From Bradyrhizobium erythrophlei (lineage in GTDB: Bacteria; Pseudomonadota; Alphaproteobacteria; Rhizobiales; Xanthobacteraceae): a stretch of DNA of 64,000 bases. The stretch's first letter is position 1, and the number at the start of each line of letters is the position of its first letter. Below the pieces are notes generated by a model. It ran no database searches and was not told the DNA's origin. It saw nothing but the letters and a program-made list of their open reading frames with translations. Below, piece by piece: positions 18,002 to 26,262 of this stretch. Location: the NCBI GenBank assembly GCA_900129675.1, contig FSRD01000002.1, positions 1,054,001 through 1,118,000 on the forward strand. The letters run 5' to 3'. A program made the translations under genes and the position numbers.

Positions 18002-18658
18002 TCAACTCTTCAAGAGCGCCTTGATCTTTTTGTCGAACTCCTCGAACGATGTCTCGCCTTTGACCATCTCGCCATTGATGAAGAAGGTCGGCGTCGAATT
18101 GACCTTCAGCACCTCATTGGCGAACTTCTGATCGGCGGCGATCTTGTCGAGCAGCGCCTGATCCTTCAGGCAATCTTCCACCGCCTGCTGGGTGAGGCCG
18201 GCCTGCTTGCCGATCCGCGTCAGCGTCTCCGTGGTGTTCTTCACAACCCATTCGCTCTGCTGTTTGAACAGCAGGTCGATGACGGCGAAATATTTCGGCG
18301 CGTCGTCCTTGGCGATGCAGCGCGCCAGCATCGAACCGGCCGCGGCCTTGATGTCGAGCGGGAATTCGCGGAACACGTAGCGGATTTTGCCGCTGTCGAT
18401 ATATTCCGACTTGATCTTCGGAAAAACCGTCTCGTTGAAATTCGCGCAATGCGGGCAGGTCATCGAGGCGTATTCGGTGATGGTCACCGTGGCGTTGGCC
18501 GGGCCGAGGCCCATGTCCGGCAGCGATTGCGGCTTGGCGACGTCGGCGGCGCTTTGCGCCATCGCTTGCGTGATCAGCCGCAGCGGCGAGAACCCGGCGA
18601 GAGCGGCAAGCCCGGTTAGCGACAGGGCGGCGGTGAAGGCGCGGCGGGTGATGATCAA
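18002..18658 (-). CDS. DsbA-family thiol:disulfide protein, copy 2
   Basis: This 218-residue protein is the tandem paralogue of the next gene downstream. It has the signal ITRRAFTAALSLTGLAALAG, an active site SMTCPHCANFN and the cis-Pro loop STPTFFING. Translation begins at TTG 18658 behind GGGAG. The two genes are 23 bases apart and probably co-transcribed. A twin-arginine signal on a thioredoxin-like protein suggests folding before export, which is inference. Its substrates are unknown; the conserved neighbourhood (dciA, mutY, smc) is positional rather than functional. Confidence 0.88.
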   Translation of the reverse strand: MIITRRAFTAALSLTGLAALAGFSPLRLITQAMAQSAADVAKPQSLPDMGLGPANATVTITEYASMTCPHCANFNETVFPKIKSEYIDSGKIRYVFREFPLDIKAAAGSMLARCIAKDDAPKYFAVIDLLFKQQSEWVVKNTTETLTRIGKQAGLTQQAVEDCLKDQALLDKIAADQKFANEVLKVNSTPTFFINGEMVKGETSFEEFDKKIKALLKS

Positions 18659-18777
18659 GGTCTGCTCCCGGGAATTGGCGCGTTCACGCCTGAAGAGGTC
18701 TTAAAAAGAAGCCTTCGCTAGCTTGAAACGATAATTGTGGCAATGGCGGGTTGCGGCAGCCTGACCGCGTGTGAGCC

Positions 18778-19257
18778 TCAATTTCGCTTGATCGAGGCGC
18801 CCAGCCGCGCCAGTGCGGCGCGCAAGTCCTCGTCCTCGACCGCGGACAGGGTTTCGGCCACCTTCGCCACCGATTTCGGGTCCGGCGCGCGGGGCGGCGG
18901 AGGCCGGTCCCGGCGTGACAAGGGCGCCTGGCGCAGCGCCAGCCTTCCTACCGCGCTCCAGCCGAAGAAGCGATTGACGCGCTGCAGGATGACATCCGAA
19001 GAGTGCTGGATTTCCAGCGCCATCGGGCCCTCCACCCGTAGCACCAGCGTCGCCGGTTCCTGCGGCTGCCCCTCCACCGGCCGCGGCCACTGCATCTTCA
19101 GCGGCTCGGAATGGGCAGCGATCTCGGCTCCGGCGATCTCCGCCCAGCGGGTCACCAGTTCGCGTGCCGCAAACCCCTGCTTGGCATAGGCGTCGGAAAA
19201 CACGTCGCTGAGCAGGACGGAAAGCGGCTTTGCGCTGATCGGACCGGGTTTTGCCAT
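18778..19257 (-). CDS. dciA: DciA-like DUF721 protein
   Basis: This 159-residue protein belongs to the DUF721 family, whose DciA members help load the replicative helicase DnaB in bacteria lacking DnaC. The family core is the segment LVTRWAEIAGAEIAAHSEPLK followed by LVLRVEGPMALEIQHSSDVILQRVNRFFG. The C-terminal half is Arg/Pro-rich and variable, as is usual. It precedes the tandem dsbA-like pair on the same strand with about 120 bases between, and lies downstream of the orphan antitoxin gene. Confidence 0.82.
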   Translation of the reverse strand: MAKPGPISAKPLSVLLSDVFSDAYAKQGFAARELVTRWAEIAGAEIAAHSEPLKMQWPRPVEGQPQEPATLVLRVEGPMALEIQHSSDVILQRVNRFFGWSAVGRLALRQAPLSRRDRPPPPRAPDPKSVAKVAETLSAVEDEDLRAALARLGASIKRN

Positions 19258-19294
19258 GGGCTATTGTAGCATCAGCCGCTTGACCGTGACACGT

Positions 19295-19606
19295 TTATGC
19301 GGCGCGCGGGCGGATCGTTTTTAGATCGCGGTCGATTTCGCGCCGCCGCTGCATCAGGTCATAGTCCATCTGCAACCCGAGAAAGAAGCCTTCCGACAGC
19401 CCGAAATACCGGGCGAGCCGCAGATCGGTATCGGCAGTGACGTCGCGCTTGCCAAGCACGATTTCATTGATCCGGCGTGGCGCGACGTGGACCGCGCGAG
19501 CCAGCGCGTTCTGACTGAGCCCCATCGGCTTAAGGAACTCTTCGAGCAGGATTTCGCCAGGATGCGGGTTTTGCAGCAGCCCGCCCTTGGTGGTCGATTT
19601 CGACAT
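19295..19606 (-). CDS. higA: HigA-family antitoxin, apparently without its toxin
   Basis: This 103-residue protein is an XRE-type helix-turn-helix antitoxin of the HigA family. The diagnostic N-terminal NPHPGEILLEEFLKPMGLSQ is present, then the helix-turn-helix LARAVHVAPRRINEIVLGKRDVTADTDLRLARYFG. HigB normally lies directly upstream of HigA on the same strand, but only 110 bases separate this start from the divergent mutY, with no toxin-like frame. It is therefore an orphan antitoxin or a stand-alone transcription regulator, perhaps autoregulatory. Confidence 0.85.
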   Translation of the reverse strand: MSKSTTKGGLLQNPHPGEILLEEFLKPMGLSQNALARAVHVAPRRINEIVLGKRDVTADTDLRLARYFGLSEGFFLGLQMDYDLMQRRREIDRDLKTIRPRAA

Positions 19607-19662
19607 GCATCGGTCCTCTCGCGAAAAAGCTCGAACGCGAAATCCGGAAGAGTTTTCCTCGT

Positions 19663-19705
19663 GAGATTCCGGATCTGGACCTTCGGTCCATCCCGGAATG
19701 ACGTT
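19663..19705. repeat. ATTCCGG-type palindromic repeat, short copy
   Basis: GATTCCGG and CCCGGAATGAC flank a small hairpin TGGACC-TTC-GGTCCA (19676-19690). The same family occurs as full copies at 43592-43676 and 54258-54363. It occupies the higA-mutY divergent promoter region. Confidence 0.6.
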
Positions 19706-19716
19706 ATACGGGTTAC

Positions 19717-20850
19717 ATGACTCTATCAGGCACTGCCGCCAGACGAAAGAAAGTCTCAGCTATCGATAACGATGAAGCGGCTCCCGGCCGTCCCACGTTG
19801 CTGCTCGACTGGTACGACCGCCACCGCCGCCGGCTGCCATGGCGGCCGCCGGCCGGCGAGCGTGCCGATCCCTATCGCGTCTGGCTGTCGGAAATCATGC
19901 TGCAGCAGACCGGCGTCAAAACCGTCGGGCCCTATTTCGAGAAATTTTTGGCGCGCTGGCCCGATGTCGAGGCGCTCGGCCGCGCCTCGCTCGACGATGT
20001 GCTGCGGATGTGGGCCGGGCTCGGCTACTATTCGCGCGCGCGCAACCTGCATGCCTGTGCGGTCGCGGTGCTGCGCGATCACCGCGGGGTTTTTCCCGAT
20101 ACCGAGGAGGGCCTACAGGCGCTGCCCGGGATCGGGCCCTACACCGCGTCGGCGATCGCTGCGATCGCGTTCGACCGCCGCACCATGCCGGTCGACGGCA
20201 ATATCGAGCGCGTGGTGTCGCGGCTGTTCGCGGTCGAGGAGCCGCTGCCGCAGGCAAAGCCGTTGATCCGGCAATTGGCCGCAACTTTGCTTGGCGATGC
20301 TCGCGCCGGCGACGAGAAGTCTCGCGCCGGCGATAGCGCGCAGGCGCTGATGGACCTTGGCTCGTCGATCTGCACGCCGAAGAAACCGGCCTGCGCGTTG
20401 TGTCCGCTGAACGATGATTGCGCCGCGCGTGTGCGCAGCGATCAGGAGACCTTTCCGCGCAAGGCGCCGAAGAAATCAGGCGCGCTGCGCCGGGGCGCGG
20501 CCTTTATCGTCACGCGCGGCGATGAGCTTTTGGTCCGCACCCGACCCGAAAAGGGGCTGCTCGGCGGCATGACCGAAGTGCCAGGCTCGGACTGGGTTGC
20601 CGGACACGACGACAAGGCGGCGCTGCAGCAGGCGCCGGTGCACAAGGGCATCGCGCGCTGGCACCGCAAGGCGGGCGTCGTCACCCACGTATTCACGCAT
20701 TTTCCGCTGGAGCTTGTGGTCTACACCGCAAAGGTCGCTGCACGCACGCGCGCGCCTGCCGGCATGCGTTGGGTGCCGGTTGCGACGCTTGCGGACGAGG
20801 CGCTGCCCAATGTCATGCGCAAGGCGATCGCGCACGGGCTAGGGCTTTAG
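19717..20850 (+). CDS. mutY: A/G-specific adenine glycosylase MutY
   Basis: This 377-residue enzyme removes adenine mispaired with 8-oxoguanine. The catalytic Glu59 is in SEIMLQQT; the helix-hairpin-helix LPGIGPYTASAIAAIAF and catalytic Asp160 (MPVDGN) follow; the iron-sulfur ligands C219, C226, C229 and C235 fit C-x6-C-x2-C-x5-C. The C-terminal Nudix-like 8-oxoG recognition domain starts near residue 255. Before the iron-sulfur loop sits an extra Gly/Asp-rich linker encoded by a 13-base direct repeat at 20300 and 20321, exactly seven codons apart. Confidence 0.97.
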   Translation: MTLSGTAARRKKVSAIDNDEAAPGRPTLLLDWYDRHRRRLPWRPPAGERADPYRVWLSEIMLQQTGVKTVGPYFEKFLARWPDVEALGRASLDDVLRMWAGLGYYSRARNLHACAVAVLRDHRGVFPDTEEGLQALPGIGPYTASAIAAIAFDRRTMPVDGNIERVVSRLFAVEEPLPQAKPLIRQLAATLLGDARAGDEKSRAGDSAQALMDLGSSICTPKKPACALCPLNDDCAARVRSDQETFPRKAPKKSGALRRGAAFIVTRGDELLVRTRPEKGLLGGMTEVPGSDWVAGHDDKAALQQAPVHKGIARWHRKAGVVTHVFTHFPLELVVYTAKVAARTRAPAGMRWVPVATLADEALPNVMRKAIAHGLGL

Positions 20851-20859
20851 GACTGGTTA

Positions 20860-20883
20860 CTGCTGACAGCATGCTGGCAGCAG
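20860..20883. promoter_or_regulatory. 24-base near-perfect palindrome between mutY and thioesterase gene
   Basis: The arms CTGCTG, CAGCA / TGCTG and CAGCAG are symmetric over 24 bases with one mismatched pair (20866 and 20877). It sits 10 bases after the mutY stop and 34 bases before the next start, so it may be an operator or an mRNA hairpin; no T-run follows. Confidence 0.45.
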
Positions 20884-20916
20884 GCCCTCGCTAGACAGGG
20901 CGCAACGGAGGCTCCC

Positions 20917-21336
20917 ATGATCGCAACCGCGCTTGACCATCTCACTGCGCCGCCATCCTCGAAATTGCTCGGCTGGCATCTGCTTGATGCACGGCCCCGC
21001 GACGGCTGGATCCGGATCGGCTTCGACGGCAAGCGTGAATTCTGCAACCCGGCCGGCTTTGTGCAGGGCGGCCTGCTTTCCGCCATGCTGGACGACACCA
21101 TGGGTCCTGCGGTGTTCGTGATGACCGAGGGCAGGCTCTACACCGCGACCATCACCATGACCGTGAATTTCCTGGCGCCGGCCAGGCCTGGCCCGATCAC
21201 GGGCGAAGCCACCGTCACCCAGCTCGGCAAGACCATCGTCTTCGTCGAAGGCCGGCTGATGGCGGAAGATGGCACGGTGCTCGCGACCGCCACGACCAGC
21301 GCGCGGCTGGTCGAGAGCGCAAAGGCTATTCGATAG
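20917..21336 (+). CDS. PaaI-type hotdog thioesterase
   Basis: This 139-residue cytoplasmic protein has the hotdog-fold pattern of acyl-CoA thioesterases: FCNPAGFVQGGLLSAMLDDTMG supplies the asparagine, the HGG-like loop (here QGG) and the catalytic acidic residue, and TITMTVNFLAPARPG forms the characteristic strand. It likely hydrolyses aromatic or short acyl-CoA esters; the substrate is unknown. ATG 20917 follows a GGAGG site. It is downstream of mutY but the spacing and palindrome suggest its own control. Confidence 0.85.
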   Translation: MIATALDHLTAPPSSKLLGWHLLDARPRDGWIRIGFDGKREFCNPAGFVQGGLLSAMLDDTMGPAVFVMTEGRLYTATITMTVNFLAPARPGPITGEATVTQLGKTIVFVEGRLMAEDGTVLATATTSARLVESAKAIR

Positions 21337-21353
21337 CTGGGTCTAGCAACTTC

Positions 21354-21434
21354 GTCATTGCGAGGAGCGAAGCGACGAAGCAATCCATTCTTTCCTTGCG
21401 GCGCTATGGATTGCTTCGCTTCGCTCGCAATGAC
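21354..21434. repeat. GCGAGGAGCGAAGC-type palindromic repeat, copy 1
   Basis: GTCATTGCGAG and CTCGCAATGAC bracket an inner inverted pair (AAGCAATCCAT / ATGGATTGCTT). Matching elements lie at 30949-31032 and 52337-52488. It separates convergent genes. Confidence 0.8.
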
Positions 21435-21437
21435 GGG

Positions 21438-22724
21438 TCATCTCGTCGCGCTCGAAAGCCTGTCTGGCATCTGGACAATCGGCGGCCTGGCGTTGAGGCC
21501 TTCGACCTGAAAGCCGGCGACGCGCTTGTAGTTGGCGGCGATGTCTTCGAGTTCCTGCAGCGACAGCACGTCGGTGACGACGTTGTAGCCGTCGGGTGCG
21601 CGCTCTTCGACCATCTGCATGACTTGCTCCGGCCCATTGCGCCGGTTGAGCATGACAAGATCAGTGGTGGCGGGCCGGCGCTCGGCCTCATAGGCCAACA
21701 GCGCGGCGTTGGTCGGGCCAAGCGCCAGGATTTCGCGGGTGAGGACGCGAGCGTCCAAAATCGCCTGCGATGCGCCGTTGGAGCCGATCGGGTACATCGG
21801 GTGCGCGGCGTCGCCCATCAAGGTGACGCGGCCGAATGTCCATTGCGGGATCGGATCGCGGTCGACCAGCGGATATTCGTAAGCGTGCGGGCAGTTGCGG
21901 ATCAGGCCGGGAACGTCGAGCCAGTCGAATTTCCAGTTTTCGAACCATGGCAGAAACTCTTCGAGCTTTGCCGTCCGGTTGTAATCCTCGCGCCGCCAGT
22001 GATAGGTCGGCGGCATGTGCCGTTCGGCGACCCAGTTGATCTGATATTTGCCGTTCGCATCGGCTTGCTTCGAGATCGAATAGCAGACGAATTTCAGGAT
22101 CTCGTGGCCGGCCATGATCATGGTGCGGCCGGAAAGGAAAGCGTCGCTGGTGGTGATGCCGCGCCACAGGATGCGCCCGTTCCAGATCGGCGGGCCTTCT
22201 TGCGGATAGAGTTTTTCGCGCACCGCCGAATGAATGCCGTCGGCGGCGATCAACAGCACGCCGTCATAGTGGCCCGCCGGCTTGCCGGTCACCTTGTCGA
22301 TGAATTCGGCGCGCACGCCGTCTGCCGTCTCGGTCCAGCCCGACAAATGATGGCTGGTGAGAATGTTCTCTTTGCCCAGTCGTTCGATCGCGGCGTCCAG
22401 CAGGATGTGCTGCAGCGTGCCGCGGTGGATTGAGAATTGCGGCCATTTGTAGCCGGCCTCGATGCCGCGCGGCTCGCTCCAGATCGGCTTGCCATGCTTG
22501 GAGAAATAGGCGAGCTCCCGGGTGCGCACGCCTGACGCGTCGAGCCGGTCATGCAAGCCGAGTTCGATCAATTCGCGCACCGCATGCGGCAGCACGTTGA
22601 TGCCCACGCCGAGCGGCTTCAGCTCGGACACGCTCTCGAACACGCGTGCGGGAACACCGATCTGGTGCAGGCTGAGCGCCAGCGTCAGCCCGCCGATGCC
22701 GCCGCCCGCGATTAATACGGTCAT
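21438..22724 (-). CDS. FAD-dependent monooxygenase (UbiH/PHBH-like)
   Basis: This 428-residue flavoprotein probably hydroxylates an aromatic substrate using NAD(P)H and oxygen. The FAD-binding start MTVLIAGGGIGGLTLALSL, the DG motif region (IAADGIHSAVREKL) and the GDAAHPMYPIGSNGASQAILDA segment identify a class A flavin monooxygenase; I noticed no unusual residue. ATG 22724 is preferred over 22778 because it gives the exact family start and follows GAGGGCG. It stands alone; a GST gene is divergently transcribed 138 bases away and may share its regulation (inference). Confidence 0.9.
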   Translation of the reverse strand: MTVLIAGGGIGGLTLALSLHQIGVPARVFESVSELKPLGVGINVLPHAVRELIELGLHDRLDASGVRTRELAYFSKHGKPIWSEPRGIEAGYKWPQFSIHRGTLQHILLDAAIERLGKENILTSHHLSGWTETADGVRAEFIDKVTGKPAGHYDGVLLIAADGIHSAVREKLYPQEGPPIWNGRILWRGITTSDAFLSGRTMIMAGHEILKFVCYSISKQADANGKYQINWVAERHMPPTYHWRREDYNRTAKLEEFLPWFENWKFDWLDVPGLIRNCPHAYEYPLVDRDPIPQWTFGRVTLMGDAAHPMYPIGSNGASQAILDARVLTREILALGPTNAALLAYEAERRPATTDLVMLNRRNGPEQVMQMVEERAPDGYNVVTDVLSLQELEDIAANYKRVAGFQVEGLNARPPIVQMPDRLSSATR

Positions 22725-22861
22725 GATACGCCCTCGATAGCCGGCATCGTCATGGCATGGGAGCGCGGCTGTGGGCAACCGCGAAAGGCCGATATCGCCC
22801 CCGGGGATGGACGGCGCGAGGGTGCGCCGCTAACTTGCTGCTTTCTCAACGAGGACCGGCC

Positions 22862-23482
22862 ATGTTCAAGCTCTACTTCGCTCCCGGCACCTGCGCGCTT
22901 GCTTCGCATATCGCGCTTGCGGAGGCCGGCGCCGCTTACACGACCGTGAAGCTCGATTTCAAAGCCAACCAGCAGAACAGCCCGGAATACCTCGCAATCA
23001 ATCCGAAGGGCCGGGTGCCGTCGCTGGTGACCGATCGCGGCGTCCTGACCGAGACGCCGGCGATGCTGGCCTACATCGCCCAGAGTTTTCCGTTAGCGAA
23101 ACTGGCGCCGCTCGACGACCCGTTCGAGTTCGCGAAAGTGCAGGCCTTCAACAGCTATCTGTGTTCCTCGGTGCATGTGGCGCACGCCCATAAAGGACGC
23201 GGCTATCGCTGGGCGACCGACGAAGCTTCCTTCGCCGACATGAAGCGCATGATCCCGAAGAGCGTCGGCGCCAGTTTTGCGCTGATCGAGCGCGACATGC
23301 TGAAGGGGCCGTGGGTGATGGGCGAGCAGTATACGATCTGCGATCCCTATCTCTACACGCTGGCCGGATGGCTGGAGGGCGACAGCGTCGACCTTTCGAC
23401 GCTGCCCCGTGTAATGGCGCATCGCCAGCGCATGTCGGAGCGGCCGGCGGTGAAGAAGGTTCTTGCCGAAGAACAGGCCTGA
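22862..23482 (+). CDS. Glutathione S-transferase family protein, copy 1
   Basis: This 206-residue cytosolic protein has the bacterial beta-class GST layout. The thioredoxin-like N-terminal domain starts MFKLYFAPGTCALASHIAL, where the Cys and neighbouring Ser/Thr are candidate catalytic residues; NPKGRVPSLV with LTETPAM forms the glutathione-binding cis-Pro and Glu-Thr. The helical C-terminal domain ends with TLPRVMAHRQRMSERPAVKK. ATG 22862 is the family start. It is divergent from the FAD monooxygenase. Role: detoxification or thiol chemistry, substrate unknown. Confidence 0.9.
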   Translation: MFKLYFAPGTCALASHIALAEAGAAYTTVKLDFKANQQNSPEYLAINPKGRVPSLVTDRGVLTETPAMLAYIAQSFPLAKLAPLDDPFEFAKVQAFNSYLCSSVHVAHAHKGRGYRWATDEASFADMKRMIPKSVGASFALIERDMLKGPWVMGEQYTICDPYLYTLAGWLEGDSVDLSTLPRVMAHRQRMSERPAVKKVLAEEQA

Positions 23483-23488
23483 GAATTC

Positions 23489-23580
23489 GTAAGGTGGGCA
23501 AAGCGCCAGCGTGCCCACCATCTGACCTTACACTGAATCGATAGAGGGTGGGCACGGCGCGATGCGCCTTTGCCCACCCT
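23489..23580. repeat. GTAAGGTGGGC-type double palindromic repeat
   Basis: Two hairpins lie in tandem between convergent genes: GTAAGGTGGGCA...TGCCCACC...CCTTAC (23489-23531) and AGGGTGGGCA...TGCCCACCCT (23545-23580). It is related to the GTAGGATGGG elements at 27927 and 39790 and may stop transcription from both sides. Confidence 0.75.
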
Positions 23581-23605
23581 GCGGCTCCAGCGATGTCGAC
23601 CTTGA

Positions 23606-24292
23606 TCAGGCCGCCTTGGTCTTGAGATGGCCGAACATGATATGCTTGGCCTCGTCGTCCATGTCGGCCTTGAAGGTGAACTTGTCCTTCAGCGCGATCG
23701 CGCGGGACGCAGCCGCGCGCGCCGACACTTCATCGAGCAGGCGCTTGACGTTGGGGTATTTTGCGAACCCATCTTCGCCCAGCACGAACGCCGCCATCCG
23801 CGCCCAACCCCAGAACGCCATGTCCACGACCGTATAGGTATCGCCAACCATGTAGCGGCTGTTGGCGAGATGGTCGTCGAGGATCTTGTAATGCCGATGC
23901 GCTTCGAACTGGTAGCGGTTGTGGGCGTATTCCAGGTCCTTCGGCGCAAAGTGCTTGAAATGCACGGCCTGGCCGGAATAGGGGCCAAGGCCGGTAGCGA
24001 TGAACATCAGCCATGACAGCGTCTGGGCGCGGTTGGCCGGCGTATTCGGGGCGAGGTACTTGCCGGTCTTTTCGGCGAGGTAGAGCAGGATCGCGTTGGA
24101 GTCGAACACGAACACGCCGTCATCGTCGATCGCCGGCACCTTGCCGTTCGGATTCACCTTCAGGAATTCCGGCTTGAACTGGTCGCCCTTGCGGGTATCG
24201 ACCGGCACCGGCTCATAGGGCAGGCCGGACTCTTCCAGAAAAAGCGCGACCTTGTTCGGGTTCGGCGCGCCGTTGAAGTAGAATTTGAGCAT
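23606..24292 (-). CDS. Glutathione S-transferase family protein, copy 2
   Basis: This 228-residue protein is a second GST, distinct from copy 1. It begins MLKFYFNGAPNPNKVALFLEE, like the YfcG/Ure2p-type proteins where the Asn after Pro stabilises glutathione, and has NPNGKVPAIDDDG and FDSNAILLYLAEKTG. The helical C-terminal domain contains SRYMVGDTYTVVDMAFWGW. Translation starts at ATG 24292 behind AGGGAG. The two GST genes converge across a palindromic repeat. Confidence 0.9.
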   Translation of the reverse strand: MLKFYFNGAPNPNKVALFLEESGLPYEPVPVDTRKGDQFKPEFLKVNPNGKVPAIDDDGVFVFDSNAILLYLAEKTGKYLAPNTPANRAQTLSWLMFIATGLGPYSGQAVHFKHFAPKDLEYAHNRYQFEAHRHYKILDDHLANSRYMVGDTYTVVDMAFWGWARMAAFVLGEDGFAKYPNVKRLLDEVSARAAASRAIALKDKFTFKADMDDEAKHIMFGHLKTKAA

Positions 24293-24450
24293 TGGAAAGC
24301 TCCCTTTCGTTGCCGACAAAAATCGGGACGCGGCGGCACTGCCGCGGGCGGCATGTCCATGCGCAAATTCTGGCGAAAAGCGCAACCGACGAGTTCGTGA
24401 GGACGGCATGCAGTACTGTCATTGCATCGGGCGCGAGCGCGCTTTTCCGG

Positions 24451-24780
24451 CTATAGTCCGGAATACGACAGGCCGCAGATGCTCGCGACGATCAGTGCAG
24501 CGCCGGCGATCCTCATGGCAGTCGCGGAACGTACCGCCGAATGCAGATTCGACGCGTCGATCGCCGGTTCGGATCGGCGCGCATAGCCCTCGACGATAAT
24601 GTGCTGATTGAAATCGCTGTGGGCGTCCAGCGCATCGGATAAACCGGCGCAGATCAGCAGGATGCCCAGGAGGCCAAGACCGGCAAATCCCAACAAGGCC
24701 AGGATCAGCATTGGAAACAGGCCGGCCAGAAAGATCGGCAGCAATGGTAGCAGCAGTAGTGCTTCAGATTGCCTTCGCAT
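24451..24780 (-). CDS. Small membrane protein of unknown function
   Basis: This 109-residue frame encodes a Leu/Ile-rich hydrophobic span near residues 8-48 that could form one long or two short helices, a polar middle (about 50-85), and a last hydrophobic helix. I do not recognise a family. Support is the hydrophobic-polar-hydrophobic pattern and placement between convergently arranged genes; codon choice looks ordinary. It could still be a chance frame. Confidence 0.45.
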   Translation of the reverse strand: MRRQSEALLLLPLLPIFLAGLFPMLILALLGFAGLGLLGILLICAGLSDALDAHSDFNQHIIVEGYARRSEPAIDASNLHSAVRSATAMRIAGAALIVASICGLSYSGL

Positions 24781-24873
24781 CGGAGATCACTCGACGCAAT
24801 CGATGGCGTGCGTCGAGTTTAGTCCCCGCCTTCGCGCGGGATCAAGATGAAAAGGCGTGTCGGCTGGCGGAAC

Positions 24874-26007
24874 TCAGCCCGCCGCCATTTCGGAGCGGAT
24901 TTCGGCGCGCAATTCGTCGATCAGGCGCAGGCCTTTTTTGGTCTCGACGTGCCAGAAGGTCCAGCCGTTGCAGGCGGGCGAGCCTTGCGCCACCGCACCG
25001 ATGCGGTGGATCGAGCCGACCTTGTCGCCGAGCATGATGGCGCCGTCGGCGCGAACCAGGGCGCCGTGGCGCTTCTTGGAATCGACGAGTTTGGTGCCGG
25101 GCGGAATCATGCCGCGCTCGATCAGTTCGGAGAACGCGACGCGCGGCGCGTCGCGCGCGGTCATGAACGGCGCCAATGTGGCTTCCGGCAGCGGTTCGAT
25201 CGCGGCGATGCGCGCTTCCGCCGCATCCGCATAGGTCTGGTCGCGCTCGAAGCCGATGTAGCGGCGGCCGAGACGTTTTGCCACAGCGCCGGTAGTGCCG
25301 GTGCCGTTGAAGGGATCGATCACGAGATCGCCGGGTTTCGACGACGACAGCAGCACGCGCGCCAATAGCCCTTCGGGCTTCTGGGTCGGATGCACTTTCT
25401 TGCCGTCGGAACCTTTAAGGCGCTCTTCGCCGGTGCAAAGCGGAATCAGCCAGTCGGAACGCGCCTGCACGTCCTCGTTGGCCGCCTTCAGCGCTTCGTA
25501 ATTGAAGGTGTAGCCCTTGGCTTTTTCGTCGCGCGCCGCCCAGATCATGGTCTCGTGGGCATTGGTGAAGCGGCGGCCGCGGAAATTCGGCATCGGATTG
25601 GACTTGCGCCACACGATGTCGTTGAGGACCCAGAAGCCGAGGTCCTGCATGATCGCGCCGACGCGGAAAATGTTGTGGTAGGAGCCGATCACCCACAGCG
25701 TCGCCGACGGCTTCATGATGCGGCGGCAGGCGAGCAGCCAGGCGCGGGTGAAGTCGTCGTAAGCCGCGAACGATGCAAACTTGTCCCAGTCGTTGTTGAC
25801 GGCATCGACATGGGATTCGTCGGGGCGCTTCAGGTCGCCCTTCAGCTGCAAATTGTACGGGGGATCTGCGAACACCAGATCGACGGAGCCCGCCGGAAGC
25901 TTCGACATCTCGGCGACGCAATCGCCGACGACGATACGAGCGCTGGACTCGGACTCGAATTTAGTGCGGGGCGCCCTTGCAGACGCCCCGCGACGCGACA
26001 CAACCAT
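24874..26007 (-). CDS. ccrM: Cell-cycle DNA adenine methyltransferase CcrM (GANTC)
   Basis: This 377-residue beta-class N6-adenine methyltransferase should methylate GANTC, as CcrM does across alphaproteobacteria. The catalytic DPPYNLQL starts at residue 48, followed by the target-recognition region; the SAM-binding FxGxG appears late as DPFNGTGTTGAVAK. The C-terminal extension (about 275-377) is the RAMA-like DNA-recognition domain typical of CcrM. ATG 26007 directly abuts a GACTC site. Four GANTC sites lie within 81 bases around the start and a fifth slightly further upstream, with a CtrA-like box, suggesting cell-cycle and methylation-state control. Confidence 0.95.
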   Translation of the reverse strand: MVVSRRGASARAPRTKFESESSARIVVGDCVAEMSKLPAGSVDLVFADPPYNLQLKGDLKRPDESHVDAVNNDWDKFASFAAYDDFTRAWLLACRRIMKPSATLWVIGSYHNIFRVGAIMQDLGFWVLNDIVWRKSNPMPNFRGRRFTNAHETMIWAARDEKAKGYTFNYEALKAANEDVQARSDWLIPLCTGEERLKGSDGKKVHPTQKPEGLLARVLLSSSKPGDLVIDPFNGTGTTGAVAKRLGRRYIGFERDQTYADAAEARIAAIEPLPEATLAPFMTARDAPRVAFSELIERGMIPPGTKLVDSKKRHGALVRADGAIMLGDKVGSIHRIGAVAQGSPACNGWTFWHVETKKGLRLIDELRAEIRSEMAAG

Positions 26008-26141
26008 GACTCAATTACTCTGACTCAGGCGACGCTGCCGGCGACGCGGGACTAAACAACCGACTGGCGATACATTGACCGGGCAAAGTAAAAATCGACT
26101 TAACCGGAATTGTCGCCGGAAGAGATTGCTGAGGAAGATTC
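25946..26141 (-). promoter_or_regulatory. GANTC cluster and CtrA-like box at the ccrM start
   Basis: GANTC sites occur at 25946, 25952, 26008, 26022 and 26137. A CtrA-like half TTAACC lies at 26100-26105 and, seven bases away, TAAA at 26089-26092 matches three of four bases of the second TTAA half. In Caulobacter ccrM is activated by CtrA and repressed by promoter methylation; here the control is inferred from position. Confidence 0.6.
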
Positions 26142-26262
26142 GCCGCTTCTGCGCACTAGGCAATAATTGCCGGGCGGGTTATTGATTAATGGATTGGAAA
26201 TTTTACGTTTGTGCCGCGTCGCGTATCTGAGAGCCACCAGCCGGGAATGAGGAATAACCGCC

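Noticed and set aside
17979..18005. Start of DsbA-like copy 1 at TTG 18005.
   Set aside because: It overlaps the paralogue stop and adds nine residues absent from the paralogue; TTG 17978 has a better ribosome site.
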